A stretch of DNA of 20,334 nucleotides, from the NCBI GenBank assembly GCA_902464595.1, contig CABQJX010000042.1, positions 1-20,334 on the forward strand. Reading direction: 5' to 3'. Below the pieces are notes generated by a model that worked only from the letters and a program-made list of their open reading frames with translations, had not been told where the DNA came from and did no database searches. The first letter of the stretch is position 1; each line of letters starts with the position of its first letter. Shown piece by piece: positions 16,371 to 20,334 of this stretch. Position numbers and translations under genes: made by a program. The DNA comes from an uncultured Lachnoclostridium sp. Its GTDB lineage: Bacteria; Bacillota; Clostridia; Lachnospirales; Lachnospiraceae.

Positions 16371-17443
16371 ACCAGCCGATCCGCGTTATGATCATTGATG
16401 ATTCAGCCGTCTTCCGCAGTCTTCTATCCCAGGGATTGTCTGCTGATCCCCGTTTTGAAGTTGTAGGATTTGCTGTCAACGCCATAGATGCCCAGAATAA
16501 GATTCCTTTTTTGAATCCTGATCTATTGACCCTGGATGTTGAGATGCCGGGAATGTCTGGTATCGAATTTTTAAAGCAGTACCTTCCCCGCCATCCCATC
16601 CCGGTGATTTTAGTATCCTCTTTGAATCTGCGCGTTTTTGAAGCACTTGAAGCAGGAGCCGTAGATTTCGTGAGAAAGCCTGATGTGGGAAATGGCCTAT
16701 CAAAGGAAATCTTTTTAAATACCCTGAGAGCCAAACTAGTCATGGCCGCAGGAGCCAAAGTTCATCTTCCTTCGCCCTCTATACCCACTCCTGTTAAGAA
16801 AACGTTTCCGACCAAACAGCCAATAAGCCATATCTCCTCTCTGATCTCACCAAAAGTTTCGGCAGGAAATGCCTCTCCTATTATCGCTATCGGCGCCTCC
16901 ACAGGTGGAACAGAGGCTATCCTCGAAGTAGTACGGCGGTTCCCTTCCAACATGCCAGGCGTTGTTGTTACCCAGCACATGCCCGCTGGTTTTACCGCCA
17001 TGTATGCGGAACGGTTAAATCGTTTATGCGCCATGGAGGTACGAGAAGCCAAAAACGGCGACCACATCCACCCCGGATTGATCCTTTTAGCTCCCGGCGG
17101 AATGCAGATGCGCATTGTTCCTATGGGAAGTTCCTATTCAGTCAGCGTCCTTCCCGGCGAAAAGGTCAACGGACACCGGCCTTCTGTGGATGTGCTTTTT
17201 GATTCTGTGGCTCTCCATGCCCGAAACCGGGCGATTGGCGTTCTTCTCACTGGAATGGGTGCAGATGGGGCCGCCGGCCTTCTCAGGATGCGCAAAAACG
17301 GCGCTTTTACCATTGGCCAGGATAAGAACAGCTGCGTCGTCTATGGTATGCCCATGGAGGCATACAAGATTGGAGCCGTGTGCCGCCAGCTCCCATTAAA
17401 CGCCATTGGCCAGGCCGTTATAAGTCAGCTCTCCCTCTTGTAA
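16367..17443 (+). CDS. cheB: Chemoreceptor methylesterase/deamidase CheB
   Basis: Response regulator-esterase that removes receptor methyl groups and deamidates glutamines. The receiver domain (1-122) has the acidic pair D11/D12, phospho-acceptor D57 in LDVEMPGMSG, and K104. A linker of about 45 residues, rich in Pro, Ser and Lys, leads to the esterase domain with the catalytic triad S178 (GASTGGTE), H204 (TQHMPAGF) and D300 (GMGADGA). At 358 residues it is complete. AGGAGG lies in the end of cheR. It is phosphorylated by CheA in known systems. The next gene begins 13 nt after its stop. Confidence 0.96.
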   Translation: MNQPIRVMIIDDSAVFRSLLSQGLSADPRFEVVGFAVNAIDAQNKIPFLNPDLLTLDVEMPGMSGIEFLKQYLPRHPIPVILVSSLNLRVFEALEAGAVDFVRKPDVGNGLSKEIFLNTLRAKLVMAAGAKVHLPSPSIPTPVKKTFPTKQPISHISSLISPKVSAGNASPIIAIGASTGGTEAILEVVRRFPSNMPGVVVTQHMPAGFTAMYAERLNRLCAMEVREAKNGDHIHPGLILLAPGGMQMRIVPMGSSYSVSVLPGEKVNGHRPSVDVLFDSVALHARNRAIGVLLTGMGADGAAGLLRMRKNGAFTIGQDKNSCVVYGMPMEAYKIGAVCRQLPLNAIGQAVISQLSLL

Positions 17444-17456
17444 GGAGGTCCCTTTC

Positions 17457-18407
17457 ATGAAGAAACACTTGATTCACAAAAAAAGCCGTCTAAAAAAGCG
17501 GGAGAAGCCTACCGCTTCTTCCGCCCAACAGGAGCGCAGGCTGCGCTTTTTTCTCACCAGCGGAGCAATTGTTATGTTTCTCTGCATGTGCGCTAGCCTG
17601 ACGCTCTATTTCTTTCCCAATCTTCCATCCCAGACATGGCAGGGCATCCGTCAAGGAATTTTCTTAACCCATACTGGATTTAAAAAAGCCGGATCTGCAA
17701 TCTCCTCACTGTTTTCCCCATTGGAACAGTCAAAACGCAATCTTCCTTTCTCTGCCCTCAAAAACAATCCAAGCTATCCAGAACTTGAAATCAAGGAGGA
17801 GAAGGGGCTTGCAGAAGACCTCAATCAGGAACAAGGGGCAAGCTATGACGCCGGAGGAATCTGCGACTCCATTCTCGGTACCAGTTTGGGCCCCATAATT
17901 TACTATAATCAAGGTGATAGCCGCTGGGGCGATTACCTATACGGAGGCTCAGACCCTATGAACACTTACGGCTGCGGCCCGACAGCGGTTGCTATGCTGA
18001 TCCACAGCCTTTCCCCTTTGCAGGAAGACATAACGCCTGTTGACATGGCTCAATGGTCGGTTGAGAATGGCTGTTATGCCAAGGGAGAAGGATCCTACCA
18101 TTCCCTGATCCCGAAAGCTCTGACCGCTTTCGGGCTTAAAGTTGAATCTGTGAAGAACCGCACAGCTCAAAACGCCGCATCCCTTCTCAACTCCGGCCAT
18201 GTGCTGGTGGCTCTCATGGGAAAGGGGATGCTAACCGATAACGGTCATTTCATCATCATCACCCGCCTGTTAGATGAAGACACGGTGTCTATCGCTGATC
18301 CCAACAGCTTCGAAAACAGTACACGCTCCTGGGATCTAGAGCTGTTGATGGGAGAGTTGAAAAAAGTCTCCGACAATGGAGCGCCTCTATGGGCGGTCAG
18401 CCTTTAA
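17457..18407 (+). CDS. Membrane-anchored C39-like cysteine peptidase, last gene of che operon
   Basis: Protein of 316 residues. A basic cytoplasmic tail (about 1-30, many K/R) is followed by one hydrophobic segment (about 31-53) and a polar stalk, so the rest should face outward. From about 146 the domain matches the C39_2-type papain-like fold: YYNQGDSRWG with oxyanion Gln152, TYGCGPTAVAM with Cys173, GHFIIITRL with His264, and ADPNS with Asp281, giving a full Q/C/H/D set. It therefore looks catalytically competent. Known relatives cleave peptides, peptide tags or cell-wall-linked substrates; nothing here shows which. AAGGAGG lies 8 nt before the ATG, right at the cheB stop, so it is co-expressed with chemotaxis genes. 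It lacks the transporter domains of bacteriocin-exporting C39 proteins. A non-proteolytic transglutaminase-like role is possible but less likely. Confidence 0.8.
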   Translation: MKKHLIHKKSRLKKREKPTASSAQQERRLRFFLTSGAIVMFLCMCASLTLYFFPNLPSQTWQGIRQGIFLTHTGFKKAGSAISSLFSPLEQSKRNLPFSALKNNPSYPELEIKEEKGLAEDLNQEQGASYDAGGICDSILGTSLGPIIYYNQGDSRWGDYLYGGSDPMNTYGCGPTAVAMLIHSLSPLQEDITPVDMAQWSVENGCYAKGEGSYHSLIPKALTAFGLKVESVKNRTAQNAASLLNSGHVLVALMGKGMLTDNGHFIIITRLLDEDTVSIADPNSFENSTRSWDLELLMGELKKVSDNGAPLWAVSL

Positions 18408-18434
18408 GCTGCCTGGAAGCAGCCGTATCTACGC

Positions 18435-19742
18435 TTACTGCAAAACAGATCGGTCAAAGCAGGCTAATTCTTCTGCCGACAAATGTCTCCGAAACCGTTC
18501 TTCTAACTCCTTCCATCCCGCTTTTCCAGCTGCTCTCAAAAGAAAAATGCGGCTTTTCAAGCTGCTTCTATCATAAAAGCGGCTCAAAAATTCTTCTGCC
18601 TGGCCTGCTTCCACATTCCCCTTGTAAAAGCTCTCGGCCAGTACGGTGAGAGCAGCAAAAGACCAGGGATCTTCCTGGAGCACCGCGGCTGCCTGACTCA
18701 CTGCCTCCTGAAGTTTTCCCTCCTTCAAACAGCACAGAGCGGTCTGTTCAAAGATTTCCTGCACATGGGCTGCTGCATATAGAGCTCTGTTAAAATTTCC
18801 ATATTTCTCTATTTTATCAATGGTTCCTATCAGAAAGGGAAGGGCTTCTTGAAATTGGCCTCTGGACAAATACCAACGAGCTGCCAGATAGTCAAAATCC
18901 GCATCCTTTCTCAGTTCTTCCCTTGCAAAAGCAGCGGAAAGAATCTCCTTCATCCGCTCCTCCCCCTCATTCTTACGATCTGCAATGGAAATCAAATTGA
19001 GGAAGGTCATAGCGCTGCGCTGATCCCCTGGAACGGTCTGAGGCGGCATATAGCGAACTGCTTTCTGATAGGCTTCCTGCGCTTTATCCAGCTGTTCAGC
19101 GGAGAAATAGATGTCTCCAAGATAGCCTAGCATCTCATAATCTTTTGGATTATCCTCCAGTTCCCATAGAATCATCCTAAGGTTTCGTTGTCCCTTCAAA
19201 GCTTGTAATTTTTCATCTTTTCGATAACCAGTGTGAATCACACACAGCTCCTTTGTGCTGTCCCGCAAGTGCAGAGGCTTCCCATCCTTTCGGATCAGCT
19301 GCTCATGAATCCTCCTTCTATAGCATATATCCTCCCGATTAGCAAAAATACGCGCCTGGCTCCCACCTGCAAAAAAACCGCCCTCTCCATCCAACTGGAT
19401 CATACTCACCATAAGCCCGTCCACCTGCTCTGGTGACAATTCTTTTAACAGTTCTGGTATCTTTTTTGCATCACCTGGCTCGAAGTATTCATCCGCATCT
19501 AAAAAAGCGATCCACTTTCCAGAAGCCTGAGAGACTGCATAATTTTTCGCACCGGCGAAATCATCATCCCACGTATAACGAAACACCTTTGCTCCCATGG
19601 ATCTGGCGATTTCCACGGTTCGATCGGTACTTCCTGTATCCACCACAATCTGTTCATCTACCAGCCCTACCCCCCAGGAAAGCGCACGCTCTATATTCGC
19701 CTCCTCATTCTTAACGATCATACATTGGGATAATCCGCTCAT
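18435..19742 (-). CDS. Family 2 glycosyltransferase with TPR-like C-terminal region
   Basis: At 435 residues, the N-terminal GT-A fold of the GT2 family has CMIVKNEE (7-14), VVDTGSTDRT (33-42), a WDDDFAGAKN segment (58-67), and the metal/nucleotide-sugar site D82-A-D84 in FLDADEYF. HEQL and the CVIHTGY segment follow near 150-180. From about 200 to the end are repeated helical pairs with A/Y/L spacing typical of TPRs, e.g. MLGYLGDIYFSAEQLDKAQEAY. This architecture is shared with protein-glycosylating enzymes such as SunS and with GT2s in clostridial flagellar regions. No signal peptide or membrane segment was seen. I start at the ATG at 19742 because AGAAGGAGA lies 7 nt upstream; an ATG at 19784 lacks such a site. 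It is convergent to the che operon with a 27-nt gap. Acceptor and sugar are unknown; flagellin is a guess from context. Confidence 0.85.
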   Translation of the reverse strand: MSGLSQCMIVKNEEANIERALSWGVGLVDEQIVVDTGSTDRTVEIARSMGAKVFRYTWDDDFAGAKNYAVSQASGKWIAFLDADEYFEPGDAKKIPELLKELSPEQVDGLMVSMIQLDGEGGFFAGGSQARIFANREDICYRRRIHEQLIRKDGKPLHLRDSTKELCVIHTGYRKDEKLQALKGQRNLRMILWELEDNPKDYEMLGYLGDIYFSAEQLDKAQEAYQKAVRYMPPQTVPGDQRSAMTFLNLISIADRKNEGEERMKEILSAAFAREELRKDADFDYLAARWYLSRGQFQEALPFLIGTIDKIEKYGNFNRALYAAAHVQEIFEQTALCCLKEGKLQEAVSQAAAVLQEDPWSFAALTVLAESFYKGNVEAGQAEEFLSRFYDRSSLKSRIFLLRAAGKAGWKELEERFRRHLSAEELACFDRSVLQ

Positions 19743-19831
19743 TCTATCTTCTCCTTCTATATCTTTTGACCCGCTCTCATCCAAACTAAGACTTCCACTT
19801 CTGCTGAAAAAAGCTCTGTACTACTTAATAT

Positions 19832-19858
19832 ATATCGACGAAAATATAAAATTTATTA
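19832..19858 (-). promoter_or_regulatory. Possible sigma-28-like promoter upstream of the glycosyltransferase
   Basis: On the minus strand GTCGATAT (19839-19832) differs from the SigD -10 form GCCGATAT at one base. TAAT (19858-19855) lies 15 nt upstream where TAAA is expected. The total is ten of twelve consensus positions. It would start transcription about 85 nt before the ATG. The surrounding DNA is very AT-rich, so a chance match is possible. Confidence 0.4.
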
Positions 19859-19942
19859 TAATAGGATGCCCCTCTCTAGGTTTTGACTTGAGTTTCCGCA
19901 TTTTTCTATAAACCTTTCGATCCAGATAGGCAGGTGGTCTTC

Positions 19943-19989
19943 TGTTTCGTGTGATCCCACTTTTTGAAACACAAAAAACTCCATCACAC
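19943..19989. repeat. Two overlapping inverted repeats
   Basis: TGTTTC (19943-19948) pairs with GAAACA (19966-19971), and GTGTGAT (19949-19955) pairs with ATCACAC (19983-19989). The two helices interleave, so as RNA they would be mutually exclusive or form a pseudoknot. They lie between the small-RNA terminator and the glycosyltransferase. No function can be assigned. Confidence 0.3.
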
Positions 19990-20007
19990 CCAACTGGCTA
20001 AATCCAT

Positions 20008-20217
20008 GAATAAAGCCGCAAGGTTTTCATACGAAAAACCTTGCGGCTCAAAATTATCCCCTATTAAACGCTGATTTACCGTTGGACATTCTAATTTATA
20101 AAATCAACGTCAGGATTTGATTTTTCTGCCATAATGACCGGAAATTAGACCCATAGCATCACTGTCCTATAAAGAACTTTATGGCTTATTTTCTATCACA
20201 GCGATTATCTGTAATTT
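20008..20217 (-). ncRNA. Candidate structured small RNA, about 210 nt
   Basis: Bounded by a strong promoter (20223-20251) and a hairpin terminator (20014-20048) with no convincing ORF between. Five helices nest in order: 20217-20212 with 20056-20051 (6 bp), 20203-20199 with 20073-20069 (5 bp), 20167-20163 with 20088-20084 (5 bp), 20149-20142 with 20097-20090 (8 bp), and 20124-20117 with 20107-20100 (8 bp, 9-nt loop). A small hairpin (20182-20178 with 20173-20169) sits in the large left bulge. The rod with a central bubble recalls 6S RNA in outline, but I see no sequence match that proves it. I recognised no known riboswitch core. It could instead be the attenuated leader of the glycosyltransferase gene 270 nt downstream. 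Class unknown; existence moderately supported. Confidence 0.5.
20014..20048 (-). terminator. Rho-independent-type terminator
   Basis: AGCCGCAAGGTTTT (20014-20027) and AAAACCTTGCGGCT (20035-20048) form a perfect 14-bp stem with a 7-nt loop. On the minus strand the GC-rich base of the stem is followed by TTATTC, giving TTTATT counting the last paired base, a modest T-tract. On the plus strand the following bases are CAAAATT, so the minus direction is favoured. It would end the candidate small RNA. Confidence 0.7.
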
Positions 20218-20222
20218 CCATA

Positions 20223-20251
20223 ATAATACCATATCATCTTTGACATGTCAA
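20223..20251 (-). promoter_or_regulatory. Near-consensus sigma-A promoter with extended -10
   Basis: On the minus strand TTGACA (20251-20246) matches perfectly; a 17-nt spacer ends in TGG and is followed by TATTAT (20228-20223), five of six with an extended TGn. An A-rich stretch (AAAAAAG) lies directly upstream of the -35, as in UP elements. The -35 is half of a perfect 12-bp palindrome, TTGACATGTCAA (20240-20251). Predicted start is near 20217. This is the strongest sigma-A promoter noticed in the window. Confidence 0.7.
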
Positions 20252-20334
20252 CTTTTTTATAACTCCAATGAACCGGCATTATAAGCCATTTATGATAATG
20301 TCTCAGTATATCACAAATGAAAATGTCCCGGATA

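Noticed and set aside
18408..18423. Short hairpin GCTGC/GCAGC between the convergent peptidase and glycosyltransferase genes as a bidirectional terminator
   Set aside because: Only 5 bp, with no T-run on either side; too weak to call.
19743..19784. Upstream ATG for the glycosyltransferase
   Set aside because: The extra 14 residues are polar and unlike GT2 starts, and the ribosome site fits the ATG at 19742.
20014..20048. Terminator acting on plus-strand transcription
   Set aside because: Plus-strand flank is CAAAATT with no T-run, and no plus-strand gene ends nearby.
20240..20268. Plus-strand promoter from the other half of the TTGACATGTCAA palindrome
   Set aside because: No acceptable -10 at 16-18 nt spacing.

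Overview
The window looks like a chromosomal stretch from a motile, low-to-mid GC Firmicute, most likely a gut-type Clostridia of the Lachnospiraceae kind. The support is inferential: strong AGGAGG-type ribosome sites before most genes, sigma-A and sigma-28 (SigD/FliA)-like promoters, a CheA with the IMHTIKGSS histidine motif, and a C-terminal PAS domain with a CxxC (PCEFC) motif joined to a GAF domain, an arrangement I associate with this family's c-di-GMP proteins. I could not run a taxonomic search. No rRNA, tRNA, CRISPR array, insertion sequence or prophage gene was seen.

Left part (about 1-6090, all minus strand): a tight housekeeping operon read in the order miaB, mutS, trmD, CNNM/CBS transporter-like gene (cut by the window edge). 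Junctions are a 4-nt overlap, a 10-nt gap and a 1-nt gap. MiaB and TrmD both modify tRNA position 37, and MutS repairs mismatches. A good sigma-A promoter (TTGACT-17-TAAAAT) lies just after the upstream receptor gene. It is followed by a leader with a perfect 12-bp hairpin at its 5' end.

Middle part (6106-12680, minus strand): a c-di-GMP-type protein (PAS, degenerate GGDEF, intact EAL, PAS, GAF) sits 24 nt upstream of a dCache chemoreceptor. A second chemoreceptor with a four-helix-bundle sensor lies upstream and is divergent from cheA. The cheA/receptor divergent region (12681-12880) carries two oppositely directed sigma-28-like promoters that share the layout CTTATT-14-GCCGATAA.

Right part (12881-18407, plus strand): a compact chemotaxis operon cheA, cheW, cheR, cheB. 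Its fifth gene is a membrane-anchored, outward-facing C39-like cysteine peptidase, which is the oddest member of the set. No cheY, cheC, cheD or cheX is in the window. Convergent to it is a family 2 glycosyltransferase with a helical-repeat tail (18435-19742, minus strand), with a possible sigma-28-type promoter upstream. It may be a flagellin or surface-protein glycosyltransferase.

Far right (19743-20334): about 590 nt without a convincing protein gene. It holds a near-consensus sigma-A promoter with extended -10, a roughly 165-nt segment that folds as five nested helices, and a strong 14-bp hairpin terminator, all on the minus strand. This is a candidate stand-alone structured small RNA. 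The last 83 nt (20252-20334) show nothing beyond the A-rich stretch upstream of that promoter.

Read together, roughly 6.1-19.8 kb is a motility-signalling block: receptors, CheA/W/R/B, a predicted c-di-GMP phosphodiesterase, an external peptidase and a candidate glycosyltransferase.
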